This document shows, piece by piece, positions 9,937-23,000 of a DNA stretch of 64,000 bases. The notes under the pieces are model-generated. The model made no database searches, had not been told where the DNA came from, and saw only the letters and a list, made by a program, of their open reading frames with translations. The stretch is taken from assembly GCA_032209605.1 (NCBI GenBank), contig JASFXZ010000078.1, positions 558,001 to 622,000 on the forward strand, read 5' to 3'. Each line of letters begins with the position of its first letter. Position 1 is the stretch's first letter. The position numbers were made by a program, and so were the translations under genes. This DNA comes from Mactromeris polynyma. Lineage: Eukaryota; Mollusca; Bivalvia; Venerida; Mactridae.

Positions 9937-12682
9937 ATGTTACTGCCAATAGTTTTATTACTGACCAAAGTGACTATACAAGGCGTGTTAACAGAAGATG
10001 ATGCCGAGAAATGGACAGAGAAAAGGTTGCTGTTGCATACTGATGACGATATAGCAACCGAGCTGATGACACTTAAAGCGGAACTGGCGACAACGACCAA
10101 GTCTCTGGCAACTGTTCTAGCTGAAGTGTCTACATTGACCCAAGAAGTGAATTCTCTCAAAATGTCTCAACAAAACGGTATGTATTCTACATCCATTGTT
10201 TTTTTTCATATTTGTCTCTGGAATATGAGGGGGCAATACACCATGGTTAATGTGTATGACCTATCAGTCAAGTGGCTTTGTCTGGAATAATAATTTATAT
10301 TAAGAAACATTAATATATGTCTTCATTCAAATTTGAATGATAACAACTAGAAATCCGATTGTAAGTGAGGTCAGTGTGATTATGTAAGATTTCTTTTTAG
10401 TATAGATCTATGCACCTGTTCATAAGAACATAACTTGTCATTCATAGTCATAATTGTGATTCGTTGAATCATAAAGTTATATATTTGTAATAATGAATAA
10501 TGTTAAGATTTTTAAACTGGACTATTTCAACATTGTCAAGTATCGTTATTTTAGTAGTACATGGTGCCGTATATACAAGATGGGGCAGAAATACTTGTCC
10601 AAATGATGCTGAACTAGTTTATCGCGGTAAGTAATATTATTTCATTATATAAAAATCGGACAAATTTCATAATCGATTATCGGATCGGTTTGAAAACTCA
10701 TAATCGATAATCGGAAATAATCGATCCATATTTAGTTTTTTAGTGTAATGCTGACAGTTAATTTGATCTTTACAATTTTGTCTCGTTTTACTACATTTAA
10801 CATCAATGGGGTTTGACATTACTCTTATATCATAAGATCATTTTATCATTCAATTAACAATTTTTTGTATGTTTACTTTGTATATTTGTATTTGACTGAT
10901 ACATCAAAAACAATTCTATATAACTGTAAAATTTGAATGTATATAATATCATCTTATTGAAATAACACTTCAGTCAAAATTTCCGATTACAATCGATTAT
11001 TGTAGTTAAAATCGATTGTCGCCGACGTCGGATGTCCAGCGACGATTTTTCGATTATTTTCGATAATCGCGCCATCACTAATAAAATTACGTCGTACACA
11101 AACATCGGTCCGATTTGTTCTATTAATGATTCATTACATTTCTATGGTGGCATATTTCTGCCACCAGTTAACTACTTAATTAACTAGATAATTATGTGGT
11201 TATCACGTTAAAGAAACTAGATAACTACTTAATTAACTAGATAATTATGTGGTTAACTAGATAAGTATCGTGATAAATTTTCATACCAGATAGCACGGCA
11301 GTGGCAGTTGTGGGCACAATCAGACAATTTTTCGTGATATTTATCTAGTATGAACATTTATCACGATACTTATATAGTTAACCACATAATTATCTAATTA
11401 ATAAAGTAGTTAACTGGTGATTGATATATGCAACCATACATTTCAGATTACTGCTAACAATTATTGACTTAAATACGGAGATGAAAATGTTTATAGTTAT
11501 GTGTTTATATTAAAACAGTATGGTAGATAAAATATCATAATACGTTTGCTAAGATGAAAAAAACAACCTAAATAAACTATTCTCGTGCCATTGAAACAAG
11601 AAACTCACTAATGTATAGCCTCTCAAAATAGAGAGTTTAGTTACATTAATCACCCAATAACAATGTCTTACGGAGAACGTTTTTTGATAATGACGTAATA
11701 ATCAGGTATTTCAATTGTTACAAGGTCTCTACCTTTTTAATACTGAACACAAATAGTGTTCTTTTGTGTAGGGTTAGCATGGTTATCGCTTCGATTTGCT
11801 TTTTCGCGTGAAAAGTAACCATATACATACATGCATATGTAATGTATTAAAAAAAGCCTCGACATAAAAGAATATAATTTAGCGATTATATCTTTTTCTG
11901 CACGCGGGGCATTCTGTAGTATTTTGTTTTGTGGATTAATTAGCTATTGACATATTAATAATTATAATGATTGAAAATTGTCACGTTAAATAGTCCATGG
12001 TGTACTTTTAAAGGCATGAGAAATGTTTTGATTAAATTTGATGAGTCCTTAAATTCAACAGCAGAACTTGCAAGTTGACAATTCATTAAATAGTAAAGCC
12101 TGCTTCGTGTATTTATGAACAATTGACAGCATACCTACACATTTACATTAAATGACTCCAGGCTGAACTATGCATAAATAAATTGTACCTCTTGTTTTAG
12201 GTTATATAGCAGGTAAGCACTATAACAAACACGGAAGTGGTTCTGACAACTTGTGTCTTCCTTTTCATCCAACATGGGGTAACTATACTGACGGTTTTGA
12301 TGGTGTTAAAGCCAGTATCTACGGAACAGAACTTGATGTTCTAGATGCACACACTGTCTTTCCTTATTCGGTATTTGAAAACGACATGCCATGTGCTGTA
12401 TGCAAATCTATCAGACGAACATCGATAATGGTTCCAGCTCGCACTGACTGCTATCCTGGGTGGACTTTGGAATACACTGGCTACTTAGCGACTGCTATGG
12501 ATGAACCAAGTCATGCATCGTACGACACGGTATGTCTTGATTCACTCCCAGAGTTCGTTCCTCATGGAGAAAAGAATGATAATGAGCATATTTTGTATCT
12601 CGTCGAAGCACATTGCGGCTCTCTGCCATGTCCGCCATATGTAGATGGTCGGGAGTTAGCATGTGCTGTGTGCACCATTTGA
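9937..12682 (+). CDS. Short-chain collagen C4-like secreted protein, copy 2 (3 exons)
   Basis: Coding exons are 9937-10177, 10555-10626 and 12201-12682, with the same lengths and phases as copy 1 and again 264 residues. It has a signal peptide (MLLPIVLLLTKV start), a coiled coil to about residue 78, and then the C4-like domain with all its cysteines kept. By eye it differs from copy 1 at about 19 residues: 7 in exon 1, 2 around exon 2 and 10 in exon 3. Examples are Leu-Gln to Phe-Glu before NDMPC and Ser-x-Thr to Arg-x-Asp before CYPGW. The frame is fully open and splice sites are intact, so it is probably functional. Intron 1 carries a small indel against copy 1 and intron 2 the insertion at 10655-11080. 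AATAAA is at 12702. Function is unknown; an extracellular structural or recognition role is inference. Confidence 0.85.
10655..11080. mobile_element. 426-bp non-autonomous insertion with ATAAAA target duplication
   Basis: Copy 1 has the empty site TTATATAAAATTACG. In copy 2 the sequence ATAAAA is present on both sides (10649-10654 and 11081-11086) of a 426-bp block rich in AATCGATTATCG-like words. The right end reads GCGCCATCACTA, whose complement TAGTGATGGCGC resembles hAT-type ends. No open frame is present. The family assignment is tentative; the insertion itself is direct from the comparison. Confidence 0.75.
11143..11438. mobile_element. Foldback MITE, copy 2
   Basis: Counterpart of the element at 1222-1487. 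It starts TATGGTGGCATATT with mirrored GTTAACTACTT arms. The right terminus has decayed (GATTGATATATGCAACCATA), and part of the interior is repeated. Confidence 0.6.
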
Positions 12683-12701
12683 TGTCCATCAACACTTTTA
12701 A

Positions 12702-12707
12702 AATAAA
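12702..12707 (+). terminator. Poly(A) signal, C4-like gene copy 2
   Basis: AATAAA shortly after the TGA stop, conserved with copy 1. Confidence 0.55.
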
Positions 12708-12803
12708 CAAAATGGCCTCAATACTTACGTTCTTTAATTCCTCTGCAGTATCAGTAAAGTACAACCAGTGTATTACAATATTCTGTACAACACCGAGTCA
12801 AAT

Positions 12804-13799
12804 ATTGATGCTACAATGGAGTATATTGTAAACACATTGATGCTACAATGGAGTATATTGTAAACACATTGATGCTACAATGGAGTATATTGTAAACACA
12901 TTGATGCTACAATGGAGTATATTGTAAACACATTGATGCTACAATGGAGTATATTGTAAACACATTGATGCTACAATGGAGTATATTGTAAACACATTGA
13001 TGCTACAATGGAGTATATTGTTAACACATTGATGCTACAATGGAGTATATTGTAAACACATTGATGCTACAATGGAGTATATTGTTAACACATTGATGCT
13101 ACAATGGAGTATATTGTAAACACATTGATGCTACAATGGAGTATATTGTTAACACATTGATGCTACAATGGAGTATATTGTAAACACATTGATGCTACAA
13201 TGGAGTATATTGTTAACACATTGATGCTACAATGGAGTATATTGTTAACACATTGATGCTACAATGGAGTATATTGTTAACACATTGATGCTACAATGGA
13301 GTATATTGTAAACACATTGATGCCACAATGGAGTATATTGTTAACACATTGATGCTACAATGGAGTATATTGTTAACACATTGATGCTACAATGGAGTAT
13401 ATTGTTAACACATTGATGCTACAATGGAGTATATTGTAAACACATTGATGCTACAATGGAGTATATTGTTAACACATTGATGCTACAATGGAGTATATTG
13501 TAAACACATTGATGCTACAATGGAGTATATTGTTAACACATTGATGCTACAATGGAGTATATTGTTAACACATTGATGCTACAATGGAGTATATTGTAAA
13601 CACATTGATGCTACAATGGAGTATATTGTAAACACATTGATGCTTCAATGGAGTATATTGTAAACACATTGATGCTACAATGGAGTATATTGTTAACACA
13701 TTGATGCTACAATGGAGTATATTGTAAACACATTGATGCTTCAATGGAGTATATTGTAAACACATTGATGCTACAATGGAGTATATTGTAAACACATTG
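12804..13799. repeat. 32-bp minisatellite, about 31 copies (copy 2 only)
   Basis: The unit is 32 bp and contains TTGATGCTACAATGGAG followed by TATATTGTAAACACA. Units are nearly identical; the main variation is GTAAAC against GTTAAC, and a few units have TTCAATGG or CCACAATGG. Copy 1 lacks the whole block: its sequence runs straight from AGTAAAGTACAA to GTAAAATTTGGCTG near 3620. The array is flanked by about 30 bp of non-repeat DNA on each side that is also missing from copy 1, so array plus flanks behave as one inserted element. Confidence 0.9.
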
Positions 13800-14215
13800 C
13801 AACTTATCTGGAGCAACACCCTACCTACATAGGGAAGTAAAGTTTGGCTGGTAGTGATAGTGTTTGCTCCAGACAGGTTAAATTGATAATAAACGTCTAA
13901 CTAAAGAAAAACTGATGATGTAGAATAGAAGGTTGAATTAAATAACAATTTGTTTTCATTTTATACTACTGGAAGTTACATACCGAGAATGATAAGTCAC
14001 AACAATGATATGAATGCACATGAAACGCAAGTACTGTGTATATTTAACACAAGTGTAAAGACATGTTATTAACTCAAAAATATAGAGCACTGGTTAGTTT
14101 CACAAAATTTCAAATCTGAGATTCTTCTCCAATAAAATATTTTTTAACCTCCATTATAAAATATGAATCATACAGCTTCCCTATTTCTATTGGCGCTAGT
14201 GACTAAATCCAGTCA

Positions 14216-14294
14216 CCACAAGAAATTGTCACGGGTTCTCTCCCCTTATCCAAAGATCTAGATAAAGGAGAGAACTCGTGACAACCTCATGTGG
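14216..14294. repeat. Imperfect palindrome, copy 2
   Basis: Counterpart of 4021-4099. The pairing is cleaner here (GAGAACTCGTGACAA against TTGTCACGGGTTCTC). Confidence 0.6.
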
Positions 14295-15187
14295 TCTTCC
14301 TGGACTATGTATTCTACAACTGAGTATATAAAACTTGACATTTGAACAAAATATTGTGGTCTATATAAGTCAACCTATTGTTTGTTCTGGTTACTTAGTT
14401 TACACCATGAATATTTACATTTACAAGACACATTTAATTTTACCTGGAACAATTAACTGACCTCTGACCATGTAATATGTTACAGAACCTGACTCATGCA
14501 TTCATACCATTACAGGGTCAAGACAGCATTACACTGGAAACAATTACCCAAGTACACTTCATAAATTAATTATGTGACATAATTAGTCATAAATTTACTC
14601 TCCAGAACTTGGGATACACATTTTTTTAAATCTACATCACTTAATACATACAGGTGCAATACTGCTAACAGTTTCACTCATATGTAAGAACAGTTCACAG
14701 AAACGAATCATTTATGAAAATATATTTCATCCAACTAGTTCAAAACTTAAAAGTAATAAAATTTGACACAGTAAACTTACATTTAGTTTCATTTAAACTT
14801 GCCTAAATGTATGATAGTTTTCAGATATATTTATCACATTTCATACATGTGTAATGTACCATAAAACAGAGTCTGAACTATGGAATTACCTTCTCTCCTA
14901 CTTTTTTTAGTTTTTTAAAACGTTTACTTTTCTAATACCAATTATAGAATTTAAACATTTTGGAGTACTTATTATCCTGTAAACATGATAAACACTTACA
15001 TCAATCATGTACCTGTTGGTAATGTATATTGTTAAGAAGACCTGTATAAGTCATTTCTGTCTCATTGTTTTTGCTCCAACTATTGAACAGACTCTTTTTT
15101 ATACAAAATGTTGTATATACTGTATTGTATTACAATGTTGTTCATAGTATGTAAATAAAATATGTTTAAACTAAATGTGGAATAGAG

Positions 15188-15526
15188 AGTTCCCACATCT
15201 TCAATATTTACCTCCCTTGTTCTTAATCATCAGCCATTTTGAAAGGCAAAACTGTTTTGATAGCCAAAACTGAAAAGCTTTTAAATGAGCAATTCCCAAA
15301 TATGTGATAATTGAGAAAATACCAAGAGAACTTGCAGGTGACAACCACATTTTGTACAACTTTCTGAGCCATCTGCCCACATGAGCATAATGAATAAGTT
15401 ATTTTTATATATCTGATTTTATTTTATTATCGTTTACAATATATTGCCTATAAACTTTAAGGAAATTTGCCAATCAATATGGCCGACTATTTGGGCAAGG
15501 GAGGTAAACATTGTAAATGTGGGAAC
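15188..15526. mobile_element. Foldback MITE, copy 2
   Basis: Counterpart of 5024-5360, with both AGTTCCCACAT-type ends kept. Confidence 0.75.
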
Positions 15527-17060
15527 TATCTATTAGTGGCTGCGTTGGACATGGATATTACAATAACACATACATACAGTATATATCTCATTTATGGAAC
15601 ATAAAACCCACATACACATTGTCATCATAAACGCTAGCAGTAACAAAGGATATAAAAAATAATACCTTAATAAATGGCGAGCGTAACTACAGTCTGAAAA
15701 CTAAGTAAACATGCATGACATGAAAATAGTAGAATTTCATTTTTTAAAAATCAGAATAGGTGAGATATGAAAGAGGAATATTCTCAAGTGGGATTCCCAT
15801 TTCCCTTTATAGCAAGGCCAGAATTTTCATTAACGTACACCACACTCCACTTCTAAATGACTGCTTCTATTGCTTCAGTCGTATAGTCATCTTTAGTTCA
15901 TGGCTTATTGTATACGCTACATGTAGTGATGTTTAGCGCTAATCCTGGCTCACAGAATATTTTTCTGGTTCATGGGTAGTGATGCATTAAAAACCAAATG
16001 TTCCATTTAACAAATTCAATTTTGTTAATAAATACAGCAAATGAATCCTGAATATATGACAGCATCAATCAACACAACTGGATTATGGTTTAGAACAGAT
16101 GCAGAACTGATTTTAGCACTACTACACATGTATATCACTAATGGTTTTATAAGATCACAAATATACAAAACATTTAATACTTCTGTGACAATTACCTGGT
16201 ACATGTTGGCAAGAATTTGTACAGAGACACCTTGTTCAATTATTTCTTAAGCCTTCACAGTTCTTAGATAGCAGTTAGGAAAGTGTGCTTGTAAGAACAC
16301 ATATAGATAATTGTTTGATTGTATGCACAGTAAACTCTATCTATAACTCTGTACACATTCATATACCCTGACTAAATGAAGACTAGACATACTTTTGCTG
16401 AATACATCATAAATTTTTACTTGTCAAATTGCTGGAAATCTTTAGATCAAACTTTTACACAAAGAAAGGACAATATTATGTGGCCTAAAATAGAGGAAAA
16501 TCCTCGAATAGTTACCCCTGCTTCATACAATATCATTCCAATATACGACATTTTTACATTGAATAAACTCAAAATAACATTTACGTTAAAACTGAACAAG
16601 AAAATTAACAAACAGTTGATTTTGTTGCTTTTACTGTAGATTTACATACAAAATTCAATTGAACAATATCTAAACAGTAACATTTGAATACCCTACATAG
16701 TGTAAGCGTTAACAGTCATCAACTAAGCATCTAACTTCGCGGGTAGGTGATAATTCCACTTGGTGTATATCATACAACATCGGGAAAACATATTACTTCA
16801 TTTTTATAAAAAGCCCATAAATGTGTATGTCCTAACATCCATGACTAGGTTTGTGTCATGCATTCAACATGTATCAAGCTACTCAGCATCTAGTTAGATT
16901 GATTCTTTACATGTTGTATCACTGTAAACAGTAATTCCAAATATTAACACATACAAGGAGTTTGGTCCAGGTCAATGTTTCTGAAAACACACATTGTGTA
17001 ATTCCACTTCTCATACAGCATGCTATTCCAATGTCAGAACTAAATCTTCTATAGACAACA

Positions 17061-20000
17061 TCATATCTGACTGCCATCATCATCTGAAAATATGGAACGT
17101 ACGGTTTGATATCACTGAAAAATATGCAATTCACCAATAAATCCTTACAGACTTTTTTACATTTTACTACATTGATGGCACCGTTCTAAAAAGGATTTTA
17201 TGAGCTTTGGCAAGTAATCAAATCTTCCCGCTTCTTTAGCGAAAACACCTAATCTAATAACCAATGCTGAGAAAATGCCAGGTGACAAAATACTATATTC
17301 TGATTGGACTAGATCATTACGTGCTAAAAATGCAGATTCGGGAATTTATAAGTAGCTATTTTTTAACTTGTCATCAGTTTAAAGATCCTAATATTGACTT
17401 TTTGGCTGTTTTATTGTTAATGTTGAACTTTGGTTGATTGTGTTGAAACATACCACCAAACCATTGGAAGTTACATGGAAAAAAATAATACTGACGTTCC
17501 TACATAATTATGAGAAATGAGAATTCTAAAAGGCCAAAACTAATGTTTGATTTAATTTTGCGTCTCCTGAAAAGTTTTGTGTAAATTAGCTCTGAATCTT
17601 TTTTGCACACAGAACATCCATAGGGACTGGAGTATATGTAGTTAAGGGTTTTTAAAAGGTGCCATCAATATGCCATAAGTGAACGAATCTATGTCATAGG
17701 TTAAGCATTCAGGTACACGTCATATATCACAAGTTGTGTTTGATGTATTTTAAGGAATAATCAAATGTTAAACACATCCTAGACTTGACCAGTGTCAATA
17801 TCATAACAAGAATGTAACAGCCAGTCAATCTGGTATACAATGAGGGAGGATAAAAACCCTGATTGCAGGAATCAAATTAAAGACTCACTATTAAGCATAT
17901 TCTGGCACACAATGCCAACAGAAAAGATACGTGCTAGATTATTGTTGTGTAACCGATTATTTTTATCTGTCCCAAATACAAATTTACAAGTAATGTACAA
18001 TCGGAACAGTGTCAATTTCAAAGCAAGATAATTGCAAGTTTTTCGAACATTTTTGGGTCATTGAAAGAAAATGCTGCAGTATATGAATGAAATATTTTGG
18101 AATATCTGAAATATATTTACCAGGACCAGGTGGGGGTTGTTGTTCATTAGGATCATCAGACTCATTTGGTGGACGTCCCATTTGTGATCGTAACTGATTC
18201 ACTAATTCTGGATTTTGTTCCTGCATTTGCGCAGCTAGTTGCTGACCCCTGAAAGATTAATTCACAATAAGAATCAAAAGTATACATCAGCTAAGTAGTC
18301 TGATGTTGGTTTGCATGGAATGCTACTTAAAGTAAATAATTCTTTATTCACATTTTTTTTGCAATCCATTGGAATTATTTATTTGCTATTGTCCTTATGC
18401 CAAAAAAAGATTTAACCACATTTTGAACATTAAATTACTTAGGATGAAATCTTACTTATCAAAAATGGTAAATATTCAATATTCTCCATGATTGTAGCTT
18501 AATGCAGGTGAAACAAATATTTTGAGTTAGTGTCTCAGATTTGAAAAAAGTAGGGTTAGTAGGGATCTTTCAAGAAAAAGTAGGGATCAAGTGAAAAGTA
18601 GGGACAAGTAGAAAATGTAGGAAAAGTAGGGCCCACTTGACAGTCTGTATGTCTTCCGGCATGAAATTTGTAATCAGATGAACAAGTACATAAGTATAAC
18701 CATTTAACAAAACGGATATGATAATGAGCTTTATTCTTACATCTGCATTATATTGCTGAAATCTCCTCCACCTTGACTCATTCCCTGCATCATATTTGTC
18801 ATCCTGAAATACGACGTTTATCAGAAAGATGATAAGCCACGATACAACTTTTATAATAGACATGTTAATTGAATATCCATTTTTGTATTTAATTTGAATA
18901 ATTATAAAGAGATCACAGTACTGTTGTGTGCAAGTATCATTTCAAATATTCTTGGAGTAATGAATCATACAGAACGCCTGAAAAGTACAATGCTACTAAA
19001 ACACAAAATGCTGCTTCACTATATGGCACAAAAAATAAAAAATCAATTAACAGGAGAAATCACTTATCACAGTACAGGTGGTTTTAGCCTACAGAAGTCA
19101 CTTTATCATTAGTTCCCAATTACTGTAGAAGTAGTTAAGTTCACAACAAGGAAGTATCAGCCACCATAAATGTCCTCATACACAGAAGTACACGACTTTG
19201 ATACTTCACTTAAAAGGTCATCATTTCTATGATTTGCAAACATTTCCACTCCCAAAACATTTGAAATCAAAACTTGCCGACTCAAGAAAATACCTACATA
19301 TACAGTCATCTACAACTGAACTTAATATCGGGTTTTCTATAAATAAGTAAAAGGTAACTAGTTGAAAAATTGTTGATTACAAAAAAAAATACTAACATAG
19401 ACTGCATCTGAGGATTAGTCATCATTGACTGCGCCTGAAATATTCAACATAATGTGATTTAATAACACTATGCACATGAAAAGGTATTAAGTGGCATATA
19501 GATCCATAATTAAATGAACAAAATTGAAAAAAGCATCACAGAACTTCACAAGAAGGTGGAGTCAGCTCATAATACACAAAATGGGAGTTATGAAGTATAT
19601 GAAGACAGATAGATGGGAATTTTACCATCTTCTACAGATATATTCAAGAAGAAGAAACAAGAATATTACAAGCAAGACTCCTACTTTATGTATTGTCTGG
19701 GTGACATATTAAGCAATTATTTGTCCAAGATACTTGCAACATAGTTACGTCTAACATCACTTAGAACAGGTAAACAAAATATTCATCTACAATAAAATTA
19801 AATGTTGATAAATTCTAAGTGTATTAGAAATACATCTAACAATAAATCAGTATATGAGTGCCCTGTACGAATCCAACCTCTTCTATAAATGACGTCATTT
19901 CCAGAAAAAGTCACATTTGACGTCACCATGTACTGACAGTAAGCGATATTTGCCACATATGGTAATATAAAAAAAGATATGACCATATAGAGTAAATATT

Positions 20001-23000
20001 GTTTCCTGCTTGCAAATTGTGACATCACATGTTGCTTTTTCTTGAAAGGACGTCACTTACAGAAGAGGTTGTAAATCCCATAGCAGCGCTCAAATCATTG
20101 TGCTATAAACAACTAAAGAAACAGGAAGCAATTATCAGAAACATCTAGCGCATAAGTTTAAGACCGTACCATTTCCATCATTCCTGGATTGTTCAGTATA
20201 GCCCCCATGTTAGGCATACCAGGCATCCCACCTTGCATACCTAAATTAAAACCACTCTGAAAATATATGATAGATGAAATATTTAAAAAACACAGGTGTG
20301 GACAGGTAAATACCTGAACAAACACTTCTTTAATGTTATATATTTATTCTTCATTAAAGCCTATAAAAAGTATATTTCTATTACACAAGATCATCATGTA
20401 CATAACTGTACTTATTTCTTCAATTAAATGTTTCCTTAAACACTACTCAATATAAAATGAACACATATTGTGAATCAAACTTTAAACACAAATTTCAGCT
20501 GTATTAAATAAACCAATTAAAGTACAACACAAACAGGCCAAATTACTAAGAATAACAATGAAATGCATCACTTATTTCTATGGCAACACTGATTTAATTA
20601 AAGTTACAGCACATATATAAACATACTAACTAATTATAACCCTACATGCCAAATTTAGTAATTGGAGTATACCTGTGCTGCGATTTCCTGTAATTTCTGT
20701 TCAGCAATTTCTAGATTATTCTGGTAACTTTGATTTCCTGCATCTAACTCTAGTGCTTTCCTGTAACATTCTATTGCACTCTCGTGGTCTTCTAATGCAG
20801 TATACGCAATTCTAAAACACGAAGATAAAATCATATTGAAGTCACTTTTGCATAGAAAACAAAGAACTTCCAAACAAATAATTAATATGTTTCCTATTGA
20901 ATGAGACTTTAGTTTAAGATAACAATATCAAATACCATATTACTGATTAAAAGACTTTATATTAAACTAAATCAAATACCGGAAAGAATTTTATACAAGA
21001 ATTGAAAAACCAGTTTAGCAGCTGACTCTAAATAGTGCAAAAATAGTTATCAGAAGATGAGACCTCCACATTTAAAATCTCACTGGTATCCAAGTATCTT
21101 AAGTCAGGCAAGCTACAAAAAAGAATTATTCGTTGCCATGGTAACAATTTTATTATTGGGGTACAATTCAAAGCTCAGACATGACTCATCTTCCTCCAAT
21201 GACAAGAGTAGATCTCCTGTTGAAGTGTTATTTTACACTGTGGTTAAATCTCTTCCGTACGTATGACCACATTTTTTACTAATGTTAGCGATAAATAAAT
21301 AAACAAGAAAATATGATAACCAAGTTTAATGAGTGAATAAATACAACAATCATTATTTCACTGACCCCATTCTACCATAAGCTTTACTGTATAGTGGATC
21401 AATGGTCAATGCCCGTTGACAGTCTTCTATGGCGTTCATGTGTTTACTAAGTTTACTGTAAGCTGCAGCTCTGAAATGGTAGAATACTGGTAATATACAA
21501 TCATTGATTAAGATAATATGGCATATACCGCTGGCAAATAGGAAAACAAACATCAATGGAAATGAAGGTAACTGCTTTTTAATGATCGTTTCCTTTCTGT
21601 GCATACCTGAAGAAATGCAACAACACTGTAACCATGAAAAACTATTAGTTATATGTAATAAGTTATGAAGTTCAGGTTCAGACACAAGACTTTACTAAAT
21701 ATGTCCGACTGCCGAGTAACTAGAAACGTGCCTCCAGTTTACTTTATCAAAGGGCGTAACTCTGCCCTAAATAAATCCAATTGGAAAAAACAGAAGCACA
21801 ATTTCATGAGACAATTAATATTCCCATGAAGTTTTGTTACTTGTAAAGGCAGAGTCTACTTGGCAAACTCTAAGATATTCTTGTATCTGAAACTACCTAA
21901 GGCATTTCAATCAGGATAACTAAAACGGGTTTAAGACAGATGAGAGAATTGTGTACTTTAAGTGACACTTATTCTATTCCTAATATACGAACTAACAAAT
22001 GTGAAAACACATCGACTCACCTATTACAATAATACACAGCATTTTTGTTATCTAATTTCAGTGCTTGTGCGTAACATTCAATAGCATCAGAAAATTTGTC
22101 GGCTTTCATGAAGTCATTGCCTAAAAATAAATTCATGCATTTGAAAATAAACAACGCCAGAAATCAAGCCAATGAAACTTAAACATAAAATGTGTGAGGA
22201 TAATTGGGTAGCAACAAACTGTAAGCCCATTCATAGTAGCAGTATACTAATTACAGCACTCATAGTGCTACCTTGTGTACATAAGCGCATTACTTAGAAC
22301 GAGAAATAAGCATAACTGTTTTGATTACCCAGCTTTTGTTAATAAATATTCCAAGATTTTTTATCATTTCGCAATAAAATGTATATGTGCTAAATTGCAG
22401 TGGCCCTAAATTAGTTATGCTTACAATAATCTAACATAACATCCACCACATGTGACAGCCAATGGTGTAACCAACGTTCAACAAAAAACCAATGGAATAA
22501 GTCAAAACATTCGACACTTAGCAGCCTGTGTAAAACATGTCTACACAAGAATAATTTGTAGTCTTACAAACCATCTAATAAAAATTCAAGAGAAGCATGA
22601 TTTGCATTATTTACCTTTATTTTTCATGCCCTCTGCCTCTTCCTTTTCTTCAGGTGTGGCTTCATGCAAGGAAAGTTCGGAGAATTCTGTATCAGTCTGA
22701 AACACATTGCGATAATAAATAGATTTCTGTACTTATGGATAAATTCAAATCCATGATCTAAAATGTTAATGTATAACTGCCTTTAGGTAAAGAGTATTCC
22801 ACTATTCCTAGTGACAGCTTACTGAATTCATTGTTAAATAGCAAGCCTGGTCAGCTCAGTTGATAGAACACTAGACGTCATATGTTCTGATTTGAGGTGA
22901 ACTGAATGTTCTCTGTAACAATTTGACAGAAGATAATGCATTCAAAATGATTTGTCCTCCATCTATGATTCATGTGAGAACGTTGTCAGGTACTTGTAGA

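Larger units (their letters stand above)
9003..18630. repeat. Tandem segmental duplication, copy 2
   Basis: This is the second copy of the unit, about 9.6 kb long. 9003-9423 is the start of the unit; its partner lies left of the window. The right border near 18630 falls inside the SGTA intron between coding exons 10 and 11, so only the two SGTA terminal exons are duplicated. The border lies in the same GTAGGG-rich tract as the copy-1 end, which suggests the tract mediated the exchange. Copy 2 alone carries the insertion at 10655-11080 and the 32-bp minisatellite at 12804-13799. Confidence 0.87.

Noticed and set aside
12804..13799. CRISPR-like regular array
   Set aside because: The 32-bp units abut directly without unique spacers, and the window is eukaryotic; this is a minisatellite.
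13565..13819. Repetitive Cys-rich frame on the minus strand
   Set aside because: Three-frame reading of the 32-bp minisatellite; shadow of the repeat.
17984..18226. SGTA ending by readthrough of exon 11 ([10 protein letters not shown]...)
   Set aside because: A GTAAAT donor follows PGP and the exon at 17061-17083 joins in phase to give an acidic SGTA-like end. The readthrough tail diverges between the two copies.
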